Below, piece by piece: positions 39,001 through 49,379 of a stretch of 64,000 bases of DNA. The stretch comes from Eucalyptus grandis. Taxonomy: Eukaryota; Streptophyta; Magnoliopsida; Myrtales; Myrtaceae. The DNA lies in assembly GCF_016545825.1 (NCBI RefSeq), contig NC_052617.1, forward strand, positions 57,058,472-57,122,471. The letters run 5' to 3'. The translations under genes and the position numbers were made by a program. Position 1 is the first letter of the stretch; every line of letters begins with the position of its first letter. The notes beneath the pieces are model-generated. The model saw only the letters and a program-made list of their open reading frames with translations, was not told the origin of the DNA and ran no database searches.

Positions 39001-39129
39001 GGGGAAGAGGGTTTGTGTTGTACCTTCAGAAGGGTCGGTCGTAGCATTTTGGTTCTGAGCACGAGCGACGTCTGCAAGTAGTATGCACGCTGCTACATGC
39101 AAGGCAAGGATCACCCTCGAATTCGCCAT
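27819..39129 (-). CDS. RLK-C: LRR-malectin receptor-like Ser/Thr kinase, two 1-nt LRR deletions
   Basis: This is a complete 24-exon gene of the LRR-VIII-2 family (At1g56140-like), a plasma-membrane receptor that would sense an extracellular ligand and phosphorylate partners inside the cell. The ligand is unknown. Exons run 39024-39129, 36313-36520, 36169-36240, 35871-35942, 35698-35768, 35506-35577, 34943-35014, 34771-34842, 34509-34580, 34353-34424, 34186-34257, 33644-33714, 33488-33553, 33023-33085, 32766-32810, 31986-32050, 30935-31308, 30655-30853, 30409-30579, 29927-30045, 28935-29145, 28615-28846, 28358-28508 and 27819-28202. Phases agree and the sum is 3112 nt. Exons 5 and 12 are 71 nt instead of 72. 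With those bases present the product would be about 1037 residues, usual for the family. As written the frame breaks near codon 165. It is either a young pseudogene, rescued by splicing, or affected by assembly error. Confidence 0.88.
30409..30579 (-). CDS. RLK-C exon 19: transmembrane segment
   Basis: The exon encodes a juxtamembrane stretch ([17 protein letters not shown]), then a hydrophobic helix of about 25 residues starting [10 protein letters not shown] and ending [10 protein letters not shown] basic stop-transfer run QRRRMAR follows. This places the malectin and LRR part outside the cell and the kinase inside. Confidence 0.9.
30655..31308 (-). CDS. RLK-C exons 17-18: malectin-like domain
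   Basis: Exon 17 (30935-31308, 374 nt) encodes the di-glucose-binding-fold region starting [14 protein letters not shown]. It includes [32 protein letters not shown] and [20 protein letters not shown]. Exon 18 (30655-30853, 199 nt) encodes [16 protein letters not shown] through [12 protein letters not shown] and [11 protein letters not shown]. The order and motifs match the malectin domain placed between LRRs and membrane in At1g56140-type kinases. Both exons are open. Confidence 0.92.
31986..33553 (-). CDS. RLK-C exons 13-16: last LRRs and linker
   Basis: Exon 13 (33488-33553, 66 nt) reads [17 protein letters not shown]. Exon 14 (33023-33085, 63 nt) reads [16 protein letters not shown]. Exon 15 (32766-32810, 45 nt) reads [14 protein letters not shown]. 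Exon 16 (31986-32050, 65 nt) reads [19 protein letters not shown], a cysteine-pair cap between LRRs and malectin. Phases run 2, 1, 2, 2, 1 across the borders, so these four cannot be skipped as freely as the 72-nt LRR exons. Confidence 0.88.
33644..36520 (-). CDS. RLK-C exons 2-12: N-cap and ten modular LRR exons
   Basis: Exon 2 (36313-36520) encodes [16 protein letters not shown] and the cysteine cap [15 protein letters not shown]. Exons 3-12 are ten LRR units of 24 residues, each 72 nt and each split after the second base of a leucine (or valine) codon. Examples are [45 protein letters not shown] and [16 protein letters not shown]. Exon 5 (35698-35768) and exon 12 (33644-33714) are one base short relative to RLK-A, where gtggg became gtgg and cccg became ccg. 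All splice borders still read GT and AG. Confidence 0.88.
37561..38198. mobile_element. Tourist-like (PIF/Harbinger) MITE, RLK-C intron 1
   Basis: The 638-bp element starts gggtgcatttgt and ends acaaacgcaccc, an inverted repeat. It is flanked by TTA on both sides (37558-37560 and 38199-38201). RLK-B has the empty site with a single TTA (gatgattagtactag at 26378-26392). A 3-bp TTA target is typical of Tourist elements. The interior holds a hairpin in which cttcctcctttgct pairs with agcaaaggaggaag. The copy in RLK-A lacks its left end. Confidence 0.85.
39024..39129 (-). CDS. RLK-C exon 1: signal peptide
   Basis: The start codon is at 39127-39129, directly downstream of the CT-rich leader. It is the only in-frame ATG here and is shared by all three copies. 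The exon encodes MANSRV, a hydrophobic core ([11 protein letters not shown]) and a likely cleavage site ARA|Q. It ends in AG|GTAC after 106 nt, leaving one base to join exon 2. Confidence 0.88.
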
Positions 39130-39138
39130 TGTTCAACC

Positions 39139-39163
39139 AGAGAGAGAGGAGAGAGAGAGAGAG
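39139..39163 (-). repeat. (CT)n leader microsatellite of RLK-C
   Basis: An interrupted (AG)n run on the plus strand sits about 10 bp upstream of the start codon, as in RLK-A and RLK-B. Confidence 0.85.
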
Positions 39164-39187
39164 ACTCAGAGCTGGAGAGCCGCCATG

Positions 39188-39235
39188 TCAAGTTTGACCA
39201 ACCGCACTCCCAGATATATGTATATATATGCGTAG
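39188..39235 (-). promoter_or_regulatory. RLK-C core promoter candidates: W-box and TATA-rich tract
   Basis: TTGACC (39194-39199) is a W-box, the WRKY-binding core common upstream of defence receptor kinases. A TATA-rich run (atatatgtatatatatg, 39213-39229) lies about 85-100 bp upstream of the ATG. In RLK-A the same place reads CTGACC, so that W-box is lost, and a solo LTR splits the TATA-rich run. Both calls rest on motif matching only. Confidence 0.45.
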
Positions 39236-39270
39236 ATACAGTTTGATGAGAAAGCCAAGTGGCGCTTGAG

Positions 39271-40633
39271 TAGGGGTAATCGGGTTTAGGGTAGGTAGGA
39301 TCTAGACCTGGACCCTGTACCCTGTACCCGATCCTATTATAACTGGTTTGTTGGAAATTTCCTATAATATGGGTTTACATTAATTAATTGATTTTCTATT
39401 TTAAATAATCGGGTTAATAGATATTCCAATATTTGTTAAACTTAAAGTGATCTGATTGAATTGGATATTGGCATCTATCGATAATTGATAACAGCCAGAT
39501 TGAAGCTTGCAAAGTGTAGCGGTGTGTTGCGTTAAAAAAGTAATGGGAAGAGTTGACACGCGGAAGATGGGTTTCTTACAGGCCCTCTCTAACCTATAAA
39601 AGGATAGGTTATACCTATCCGTTGCTTTAATCCCATTGAAAGCTGCTATATCGAAATAGGTCATAGAGAGGAAGATCTGGCATTCCGATAGATCCTTGAT
39701 TATCAGAGTGATATATTTTTCTGCAAATAAAGCAATGGCTCAAACATGTACGCTTTAATTCCGCTGTATTTATTGATCGGTGTTTTACAATCGTATATGG
39801 ATCCGTTATTTCCTTGATTGATTAATTGTATATGTGAATAAATTTTCTACATGGTTTCCCTTTTTTGGATCATGTATTCAAGCTTGTTTGTATTTGACCA
39901 TGTACCTAACCCACCCTGTTTTTCAATCTTGGTTCCAAGGTCAACCCTGTTTTCAATTGGAACCTGTTTTGCAATCTCCCGATATCCTATATAACTTTGA
40001 ATTTTTTATTAATATGCGATAAAATAACATAATCCTCTAATTTGTATTGAAACATTAAGCATTTATAATAAATAAATACATAAACTTTTTTACTAAACGA
40101 AAAATTAAGGATCACAAGGCTAATTATAATAAATAAAATCATAAGGCAAAGAATTAGTAACAAACATGAGTCTAATATTAGTCTTATTCCCACAATTACT
40201 ATATGAAGCTACTCATTTATGCAAGCATAAATCCTTCTACAAAGAGAAATTATGCGGGAGTTAATCCACATGGTACATAAGAATTTCGCAGCGATGAACA
40301 CCGTCGTCCGTCCCTGACGGTGCGAGAGGAGCCGATGAGGGAGGGAAGCAAGTGAGGAAGAGGAACGATGAAGGAAGAGTGCCATGCGTGTTTGAGAGAG
40401 CCAAGAGGAAAAACGTCATGTGATTGTGGGAGTAAGAATAGAAATAAGGAAAAATAGGGTTTTGACTTATATTTACAAAATCGGTTCTAGTACCGGTCCA
40501 GAATCAATTCTTGGGTGGGTAATCAATCAGACTCAGTTCTCGGACCGGTTTCAATGGGAACCTGTTCCCGACCCTGTTTTTCGAGTGGGCCGGTCCAGTT
40601 CTTGGGTAAACCCGATCCGGTTGCACACCCCTA
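39271..40633. mobile_element. hAT-like non-autonomous element upstream of RLK-C
   Basis: The element starts taggggtaatcgggttta and ends in the inverse of taggggtgtgcaaccgg. It is flanked by 8-bp copies cgcttgag (39263-39270) and tgtctgag (40634-40641). The empty site upstream of RLK-A reads cgtctgag once (8000-8007). An 8-bp target and TAGGGGTG-type ends fit hAT. It is 1363 bp long with no transposase recognised. A T-rich centre is followed by a second region rich in cggttc/accgg motifs. Confidence 0.85.
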
Positions 40634-41124
40634 TGTCTGAGATAGAGATCAAAAATGCTCCCCCTACCTTCACTAAATTCTCCGTGCCGTACAAATGTTT
40701 GAAATCAGCCTTCGAAAATTCTGGTCGATAACCGTGGATGAGAAATTGGCTAAGCTATATCTGGGTCAAATGTCTCATGCTCGTTTTACACTTCAAAGAC
40801 ACTTCACTGTTAGAAGAGTGGAATTTTTGTTACCACTAAAGAAAAACGATTAGTTCTTTTTGCCTGCCGGGCATAGCTGCTAGTCTAAGTAAGAAGAGAT
40901 CGAGTACCCATTTGAAAACATCTACGAAAGGTTGTGGAATTACATAGCACGTCCTCAACACATATTTTGGGATCACCATTTGGAAACACTGATAAACTCA
41001 ATTTAGGCAATTTAGTTGCAAGTTGTGCATTTGTATTTGGGCGAAAAGTCACTTTCCTGCACAAAAAAGTATTGCAACTTGCGAGTTGACGGCTTATGGA
41101 AGTCAATATCATGCGAAAAAGTAT

Positions 41125-41764
41125 AAAAAAGTCTTAAACCTACTGTATTTGTGCCACTTGAGTCATAAGCTTATTGACAATTTACAAATGTAGTACATCT
41201 CGCTATAGCTGAAAATCATTGTCATGGACACTGATCATTATACATGGCACGATCGGTGCTAGTTTGGACTTTTAAAAAAAAATATTACTTTTTTTCTCTT
41301 CTTTCTCTTCTTTTCATTTTTATAGTTCTTTCCTTTCTTTCTTTTTTTCCCTAAATTGTGGGCTAGGAGAGGTCTGGGCGAGGGCCCAACGCCCTTGTTG
41401 GACTCGCCTGGATCTAGACAAGGGCCATGACGCCCTCAACCAAACTCCTTGACCTTACTTGTGGTTGACGATGGTCAACTGACGACTTCGCTAGCTAGAG
41501 TTGTTAAAAAAAAAAAACAATGAAAATAAAAGAAAAGAAAAGAAAATAATAACAAAAAAAAAAAAAATTTAAGATCCATATCAGTGTCAAATCAGCGCCT
41601 ATGCAGTGATAACTAATATTCACGTCAACAATTTTCAACCAAAATTAACCGAATGGAGTATATATTGGCAAATCATGAAAATGTTCAAATTTTAATTAAT
41701 ATAATTAAAATGTTTATAATTGAATAAGTACAAGTACAATTACAATTATTTTTAAGAATTTTTT
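41125..41764. mobile_element. TIR element, copy of 8491-9106
   Basis: Same ends (aaaaaagtcttaaac at the left, ttaagaattttt at the right) and same GC-rich centre as the copy upstream of RLK-A. It was copied with the block rather than inserted anew, because both copies sit at the same position. Confidence 0.65.
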
Positions 41765-42466
41765 AATACTTTTTCAAATGTCATGTGCCGTGTTTAAAGT
41801 CTCGTCCTTTGTGATGACAGGAACTGTTTCATTTTGTCAAAATGCATTGTATGGTTTGATAGAGGCACGTGATGAGACATGGGGGGAAAGAGCCAAAGAG
41901 AAAAGATTCCGCATATGCTAAGATCAACATGGACATTTAGAGTTGACAGGTTCATCCAATTTGTTGTGGCACCTCCACATCCACTTTATTTCGAATTAGA
42001 CGTGAACGGGCTAAAGATTTTTGTGAATCTAGAATGGGAAATTAAAGGAAGAAAATAAAGGTCGATGTGAGGAAAGACCAATGATGGGAACTTTCATAAG
42101 GAGATCTGTAAATGTCATGACATAATTTAAGTAGAAAAGAACCCCTTGAATTTTCTCTCATGGATATAGTATTGCGTCTCTTGCCCTTTTAAAAAAAAAA
42201 ATTATTACCTTGACAAATAATTATATAGCCAATATATATTTTTCATAATTTGTTAGTTTCCATCTCATTTTGAGATGACAACTTCTTTTTTATTTATATG
42301 CACAGACAAGATTTTAATTGAGGTCGAAGAAAACCTAGATTCATGATTGGAATAGGGATGAAGGAGAAAATATCAACCTGTACGGACCGTTACTTGCACT
42401 TCAACATGGAATTTTCACAATTTGCCCACGTACATTGTACAAGACCCAGCATGAACTCCGTGGCAA

Positions 42467-42650
42467 CCTCCACGTCAACGCATTTACTCTTGGAAAGAGA
42501 TGGCTGTCGTTTATAGCGACCTCCACGTCAACGCATTTACTCTTGGAAAGAGATGGCCGTCGTTTGTAGATGGCGGTCGTTTCTAGCGACCTCCACGTCA
42601 ACGCATTTACTCTTGGAAAGAGATGGCCGTCGTTTGTGGGTGGCGTTGGT
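42467..42650. repeat. 53-bp tandem repeat, upstream of RLK-C
   Basis: Units beginning cctccacgtcaacgc start at 42467, 42520 and 42590. The first spacing is 53 bp. The second is 70 bp because of a 17-bp insertion with an extra copy of ggcggtcgttt-type sequence. It corresponds to the array at 9821-9960 but has expanded independently. Confidence 0.8.
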
Positions 42651-43069
42651 CATCCTGTCGCACCCACTTGATGCCTCCGTGCAGCCTCCTCTCTCCATAA
42701 TTCAATCTCGATACACGTCCTTCCAAAGCCTGATGGCAGCTTGCAAAGCGAGAATCCGAAAGAATCTTTTTCCCATTTCTTTTGTGTAACTGGTTGATCC
42801 GACTGTCGTCCTCTCTTTGAATTGACCAGGTGAAGTAAAAATGGGTCCAAACAATATAAGAGACATGTCAGCTTTTCACCTTTTCTTTCCTCGTACCGCG
42901 TGTTTCGAAGATTGTGTAATGGGATCAAGAATCCAGACAATTTGATATGGATTTGATTGATTCGTCATTATTCAGGTGGGGTAAACAATGGTGGGTGGGT
43001 GAGCTACGGCCTATGTGTGATAATAATGGGAGATATAAAGAAATGAGAATGAGTGGCGTTGAGTGAGAA

Positions 43070-43430
43070 TTGTATACAAACACCTTTTTTGGCCGTAGTG
43101 AATCCACATCGTTTTTTACCGTAGTGAATTTTCTATTTTACAAAACGACGATCGTTTTGTAAGTGATCCACGTGGAATGGTAAAACAATGTCGTTTCTTA
43201 CGAAGAAAGGAAAATGGCGCGTTTTATGCCATCCACTATGGATAGTCTTAAGAATTGTTGATTTTTATTTTTTAAATATAAAAGCCACGTAATCATTTTG
43301 GCCGAATTTTTCCTTGGTGGCACCAAAGTGATTGTTTTTTCTCCGATTTGGCACTTAAGTGATCCGACAGAAACTTTTGACACCAAAGTAAGCGTTGTAC
43401 ACAACTTATGGCACTAATAGTGTACTTCTC
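43070..43430. mobile_element. Decayed relative of the 46174-47387 element
   Basis: It contains ggcacttaagtg, a gcaccaaagtg variant and cttatggcact near 43310-43420, plus paired acgacg/cgttttg phrases. They occur in the same order as the right half of the element at 46174-47387. The left end is not defined and there is no GC-rich core. Confidence 0.5.
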
Positions 43431-45560
43431 CCCCTTCTCTCGTCTCCATTGCCTTCCACTGCCTTGTCTTCTTTGGTAGTCCATCTTAAAGTAAATTAAG
43501 TCGTGGTTTTTGTAGACTATGCTGGCTCAACCACATAGATTCAAGATTCGATGAAAACGACTTAGAAATTGGTTGGGATCAAGTAAAATTTTCCAAAATG
43601 CAAACCCTAACCATCACGACTTCCACCACGCAATTAGCTTTCGACAATCATCATAATACCGAATTAACACAAGGCTTTTATTGCCCATGGTGGTATGACC
43701 ATACTGGTTTGAAGCTAGGTAATGAGTCACCTAAAAATGGCTAGAATTGCCAAATTCTCTCTCTCAACTAGACTTTACCCCAATTTTTTTAATTCAATAA
43801 AAATATCACGAAAAATCATCAAGGTAGAGATATAAAGAAGCTCCGATCCCGATAATCAGGATTGAATGCTGAAATGTGTAAAATTTATACTAACTTTTAA
43901 CCATTGATGAGGTTCAATTGAAGCTTAGATTTGCAAAGCCTTGAACAATCGTTGAATATGTGTTCTTAGCTAATTGCCCTCGCAAAGTAAATGGTATGTT
44001 TTTTCTAATTATTCAGATAATGAGAGGGTTTGACTTGAACCTAATTATATCCCCATTCTAACTCTTTCATATAGCGTCTTCCATCAAGATAGTTCTCTTG
44101 GGTGATCACCATCGTTATCATGCAATTTAATGTGCATAATAAAAAATCAATGAAATTAATTATTGTGTGCAATAATAAACTAAATGTGATATCACATCAT
44201 TGATATTATAACAATGGGCCCATTAGTGGAGCTCGTGGAACTTTGCATAGTGAAGATATTACAATCATGCATAAAATGATTTATTTTAGAGTGATCGATG
44301 CAAGTAAATGTTTTCTTAAATATTCAAACCCCACTTCCAAAGTGTCCAAGGCAAAAAAAAAAAAAAATGATGCTTTTTTTAAATATTTTATGGGCATATA
44401 ATATAGATTCTGCAAGTAATCGATGCAGAATGCAGGAGAAGAAAATATTCGAAAATGATTTTTTGCTATTTGCTCTGAAAAAATAATGTGTCAAACTCTA
44501 CGAAGGTTTGGAACATCTTCAAACCATCCAACAATGGTCACATTGCATTCAATAAATTAACTTTTATAAACCTGGCATACTATTTCTAAACATGGTGTTT
44601 GGTCGACCGCCAGCATAGATATATCTATATTTTTATTGTTGGATGAGTGACATGTATTTTTGTTTTGCAAAATACCTCTAGTTATGAAGCTATGTCTTCT
44701 TAAATAATGGAAACAAGATCAATAGGAGTTCGACATCAAAACCAAAAAGCCCCGTTTCATAAGGAGACTCCATTTATATAGCTAACAAAACCTACAGCTA
44801 AGGTCAAGTTCTTTTTTCTTTTTCGCTAAACGAGCCAATCAAATCAAGTACTTCTAGTCTAAAGGGAGGCTATAGGAGAATTTCTTCAAAGCATCTCACA
44901 AGAAATTCAACATCTAAGGGCTCATTTGATTGCAGCAATGGAATAAGATGGTAATATATTGGCTATTACGTTCTAATGTAATAAAGTTGTAATTAACATT
45001 ACACCGTTTGGTTTAAATAATGTAATTCCTATTGCACTGTTGGGTTTCATAAATGACATAAGTTATAAGAGAGGATTAGTATGAAAATTCCTCAAATACC
45101 CTTCAATCATAACTAGTGGGAATATTATAATAGTCACATAAGATTAAATATACATTCTATTGTATCAAATATTTTTACATATATTTTAGTAATTTATGTA
45201 TGATTATAAACTAAAAGTTAGCACATACCATGATTATGTAAAAATAAATATGACATTATAATAATCGCGTTTTGATAATTAATCATGAGTGTAATACCTC
45301 ATATATATCATCAAGATATTTTACACATTATTTTATAAACTTCTATTTATCATCTAATAATCAATTTATGAGTATGGTTTTAAGTTCAATCATATAACAT
45401 GTGATTACATAAAAATTTTAATTCTAGATTTCATATCATTTTCTGACCACGTCTCATTTTCCTCCCTTTCCTTTGTTCCGACTGCAGTTTTGAGAATGAT
45501 ATTAATGTTTTGTTTGTTTCGCAGAAAATGTGACATTTTTGAAAAATGTGTTCTAGAAAC
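43431..45560. other. Intergenic, no recognised gene
   Basis: AT-rich sequence with only short open frames. A phrase near 44930 (gggctcatttgattgcag) looks like the end of a small transposon, but a matching partner end could not be placed. Nothing else stands out. Confidence 0.5.
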
Positions 45561-46173
45561 TTTTTTTTGTGGTAAAAGGTAATCATATTAAGCTAATAAA
45601 TATTTACAACAAAAACGGCACCAAAACATACACTCATAATGAATAGAGGCATAATGGGTGGAAGGATGCCGAAGGGAGAGGAAAAGGGAAGCCAACAAGG
45701 CACAAAACATGGTTAAGTCAAGACAACTACGGCCACATCCAAAAGATGGACCAAACAAAAGAAGGCAACCAGCCGGCCAAATAATGGCAACCTAAGCTAA
45801 ACCAAACAAAACGTCATCGCCCAAATGGAAAGGACGAGACAACCGGCAGGAATCAAGGCCAGCACCGAAACAACAAGCACAGCAGCGGACCCTCCTGCAC
45901 CACCACTCCAATCTGGAAAAATTACGGATGCGCCGGAGTAAAAGAGAAGATGCAGGGGTCTATCGCCCAGCTATGTTGAAGTCTCCTATTTCTTGGGTTA
46001 TCTTCAACATTTGAGAATGTTAGAGCCTTATCCTTAACCACTTTAATAAGGTGGTTCTTCACGGCCGAAGCGTGAAGGTATAGTTCCTAAAGAGAATCTC
46101 ATTCCTATATTTCCAAATAAGGTGGCAAAGAGCTCCAAAAGAAAACCCGGTAAGAGAAGACAAACAAGAAACA

Positions 46174-47387
46174 AGTGCCATAACTAAGACGCCGGGACAC
46201 TTAAGTGCCATAACTTTCAAACGGACACTTAAGTGCCACTTTTTTTTTTCGAATGGGGACACTTAGTGCCACCTCCGGCGACCCTTGCCGGAAATCCTAC
46301 GTGGCAATTTTTTATTATTATTTTTGCCTACGTGGCTCACTGAGCTCCAAATCAGCATAAAAATAATAAAAAATAATAAAAATTTAAAAATTTAAAATTT
46401 TAATTTTAAAATTTTAAAAAATTTAAAAATTTTAATTTTAAGAAATTTAAAAATTTAAAAAAATAAGAAAATTTAAAAATTTTAATTTTAAAAAATAAGA
46501 AAATTTAAAAAATTAAAAAAAGGGGGTCGAAGGGGCGGCGAGGGGGGGCCGAGGGCGAGCCCTCGCCGCCGCCGCCCCCGCCGCCGGAAGGGCCGGCGAT
46601 GGAGGGGCGAGGGGTCGGCCGAGGTCGCCGGCCCCGGCCGACCGACGGCGAGGGCTCGCAGACCCTCACCGGATCGCGGCGAGGGCCGCGACCTCGCCCC
46701 AGATCTCGGCGAGGGCTCACGGGCCCTCGCCGCCGGTCGGCCTCCTCCCGCCGCCGCCGGGAAGGGCCGCGACGGAGTGGGGAGGGTCGGCCGGGTCGCG
46801 GCCTCGGCCGGGCCGGTGAGGCCGGCTGACCGGCGGAGAGGGCCCGCGAGCCCTCGCCCTGCATCAGGGGGCGAGGGTCGCGGCCCGCGCGATCCGGCGA
46901 GGGCTGCGAGCCCTCGCCGTCGGTCGGCCGGGCCGGCGACCCCACCGACCCTCCCTCCGTCGCCGCCCTTCCCGCGACGACGGGCGGCGGCGGCGACGAG
47001 GGCTCAGCCCTCACCGCCCTTCGACCCCCCTTTTTTTCTTAATTTTTTAAAAATTTTAAAATTTTCTTAATTTTTAAAATTTTCTTAATTTTTTAAAATT
47101 TTTAAATTTTTTTTTATTTTTTGAATACTTTATAATTTAATTAATTTTTATATTATTAATTACACGTAGACACGAAACGGCGACGTTTTTGCGTTTTCTC
47201 CGCCACGTCAGCGTGCAAAACGACGCCGTTTTGGACTAAACTCGCCGGAAAATTGCCACGTCAGCCATTTGGCCGGATTTTCGCCGGAGTGGCACTTAAG
47301 TGTCCCATTTGCTCCGATGATGGCACTTCTGTGTACCATTTTAAAGTTATGGCACTTAAGTGTCCCGGCGTGCCAAGTTATGGCACT
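46174..47387. mobile_element. TIR element with AT flanks and GC core, inside the LINE
   Basis: The ends are inverted copies beginning agtgccataact and sharing cgccgggacacttaagtgcc over about 60 bp. Inside the ends lie long A/T-only tracts (46360-46520 and 47030-47150) around a core of about 500 bp that is almost all G and C (46525-47025). The LINE resumes on each side, with IARF to the right and TGFSFGALCHLIWKYRNE to the left. Near-identical 9-mers aaaacccgg (46143-46151) and aaaacctgg (47404-47412) lie just outside the ends. They would fit a 9-bp Mutator-type target duplication if the true ends extend a little further. No transposase was seen. Confidence 0.8.
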
Positions 47388-47439
47388 CCAGGTGTCCTCA
47401 CCTCAAAACCTGGCAATAGAGTGATAAAAGTCTTTACCG

Positions 47440-48100
47440 GATAGGAACTTAATAGCCCAGCAAAGGTTGTCAGCCCAACTCCCATTCCTCCAAGGGAGGT
47501 TGCATCTGGCGACCTAAGAGAAGGCACAACTAGCCGTAATGCTACACTAAAAAAACAGATGATCAATAGAATCCAGAGTTACTTTGCAAAAGGGGCACAT
47601 CGCATCCCCAATCCTGCCACGTGATAAGAGTAAAGCATGCGTAGGAAGACGGTTTTTGGTTATAAGCCAAAGAATGAATTGATATCTTGGAGCTATATCA
47701 TTGTTCCAGATCAATAAAGCCCAATTGATCTGAGGCTTCTTCTTTTTGATGAGGTGCCAAGCTGAAGCAACCGAGAATAAACTAGACGTGTTTCATTGCC
47801 AAGTAAAACGATCCGTAGCCTACACTAGAAAGGGAAGGGGATGTTCCCAAGACTGTAAAACTTCTCGCATGGTCTGGCCAGCAAGCGAAAAAAGATCTGC
47901 CACTGTCGCATGCCTGGGAAGACCAGATATGTAAATGAAAGAGTCAAAAACATCAAGTTGAGGGAGCTCTCGGGTGCCGTGGTTGAACAAAAGGAAACAG
48001 AGCAGCCATCTCCTAATTTCCATAGAAAAGATAACCGAAAATCAGTCCTAAGGTGGAGGATTCGCTCCACGCCTAAGAGCAACAGGTGGGTTGCTTAATC
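47440..48100 (-). pseudogene. LINE C-terminal and zinc-binding region
   Basis: Broken frames carry pieces matching the second LINE: PWRNGSWADNLCWAI near 47490, the cysteine/histidine segment around 47590-47640 (CDVPLLQ), and the region around 47820-48080. This domain follows the reverse transcriptase in plant L1 elements. Stops are frequent. Confidence 0.75.
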
Positions 48101-48452
48101 ACCCAAAACTCATCCTTTTAAGGAAGGTCGAGTGGATCCACCTACACCACAAGGATTCCTTGTCCATAAACAGGATCCATATATGTTTTAGCATCATTGC
48201 CTTGTTACAATCCTTCAGACTGCGGATGCCTAGCCCTCCTTCTTCCTTTGGAAAGCAAACTTCATCTCAGGATACCTTGGCACCACCCCTCCCTAGGCCA
48301 GGGCCCTTCCAGAGAAACTATCTCAATATATGTTCAATACAATCCAACACTGCTACAGGGATGATAAAGACACTAACCAAGTAAGCTTGGATTGCATGAT
48401 TAACTAACCTTATAAGCTGAAGACGTCCAGCAAAAGAAAGGAAATGCTGAGT

Positions 48453-49379
48453 CTAGGACTGGACTCTTGTAGTTATGCGATCCACAAGGAAAATGCAATT
48501 CGCCTTGCCGAGCCGGGAGGAGATACTAGGAACTCCCAGATACCGCACCGGCAAAGACCCCTCCTGAAAGCCAAACACTAGGAGAATCTCTCTGCGCAAA
48601 TCTACCGATCCTCCAGCAAGAAATATCTCACTCTTATTAGAATTAGGCTTGAGTCCACTCCAAGAAGAGAAGGTATTCAAACCCTCCTCTAAGAGTGAAA
48701 TGGAAACCAAGTCAACTCCACAAAACAGAAATACGTCATCCGCAAAGAAGAGATGTGAAAGACTCAAAGCCTTGCATCTCCAAAAGAACTTGAAATCTGG
48801 TTGCCTAGAGTAGACACTGAGGATCTCGGAAAAAACCTCCGTGATTAAGGTAAAAGGTAAGGAGAAATTGATCCCCCGGTGAAGGCCTCGGCCACTAGGG
48901 AAGAAACTATGAAGTTCTCCATTCAACGAAATAGAAAACTTAGGAATGCGAACACATACCATAATTATTCGAACAAAATGATCCGAGAAGCTAGAGGCAT
49001 GAAGAACCAACTCCAAAAAATCACAGTCTACTGTGTCGTAAGCTTTCTGAAAGTCCACCTTGACCACACACTTAGGCACATAAGGATTAAGATGGAAGCT
49101 AGCAAATAATTCCTGGGTAATAAGAATGTTGTCTCTAATTCTCTTGCCTTTGACGAAGGCATTTTGATAAGGGCTGACGATATCATTAAGGACTGCAGCA
49201 AGTCGATTAGCCAAAAGCTTCGTAATGCATTTGTAAATAGTATTACAGCAGGCTATAGGCCGGTAATCATTAACAGACATAGCATTAGGAACTTTTAGGA
49301 TCATTACTAGGATGGTATTGTTGATTTCCTTGAGAAGTCTCCTCGTTATGAGGAAATCTTTAACCTTTTCAATGACCAA
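48453..49379 (-). pseudogene. LINE reverse transcriptase
   Basis: An open frame of 308 codons with reverse transcriptase motifs: NDYRPIACCNTIYKCITKLL, PYQNAFVKGKRIRDNILI, VKVDFQKAYDTVDCDFLE (first catalytic aspartate) and SHLFFADDVFLF (FADD box), then GSLPVRYLGVP. It is the longest intact piece of the LINE. The frame is broken on both sides, so the element is not active. Confidence 0.92.

Larger units (their letters stand above)
40642..43060. repeat. Upstream block of RLK-C, copy of 7965-11120
   Basis: Near-identical to the block upstream of RLK-A with small indels and rearranged short repeats. It lacks the middle part of the A copy (roughly 10560-11080) and ends near 43060, after tgtgataataatgggagata and the gaatgag phrase. 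No gene was recognised. Confidence 0.8.

Noticed and set aside
46505..47070. Open frames up to 169 codons rich in Arg, Pro and Gly
   Set aside because: These lie in the almost pure G/C core of the TIR element at 46174-47387. Low complexity and open on both strands, not a gene.
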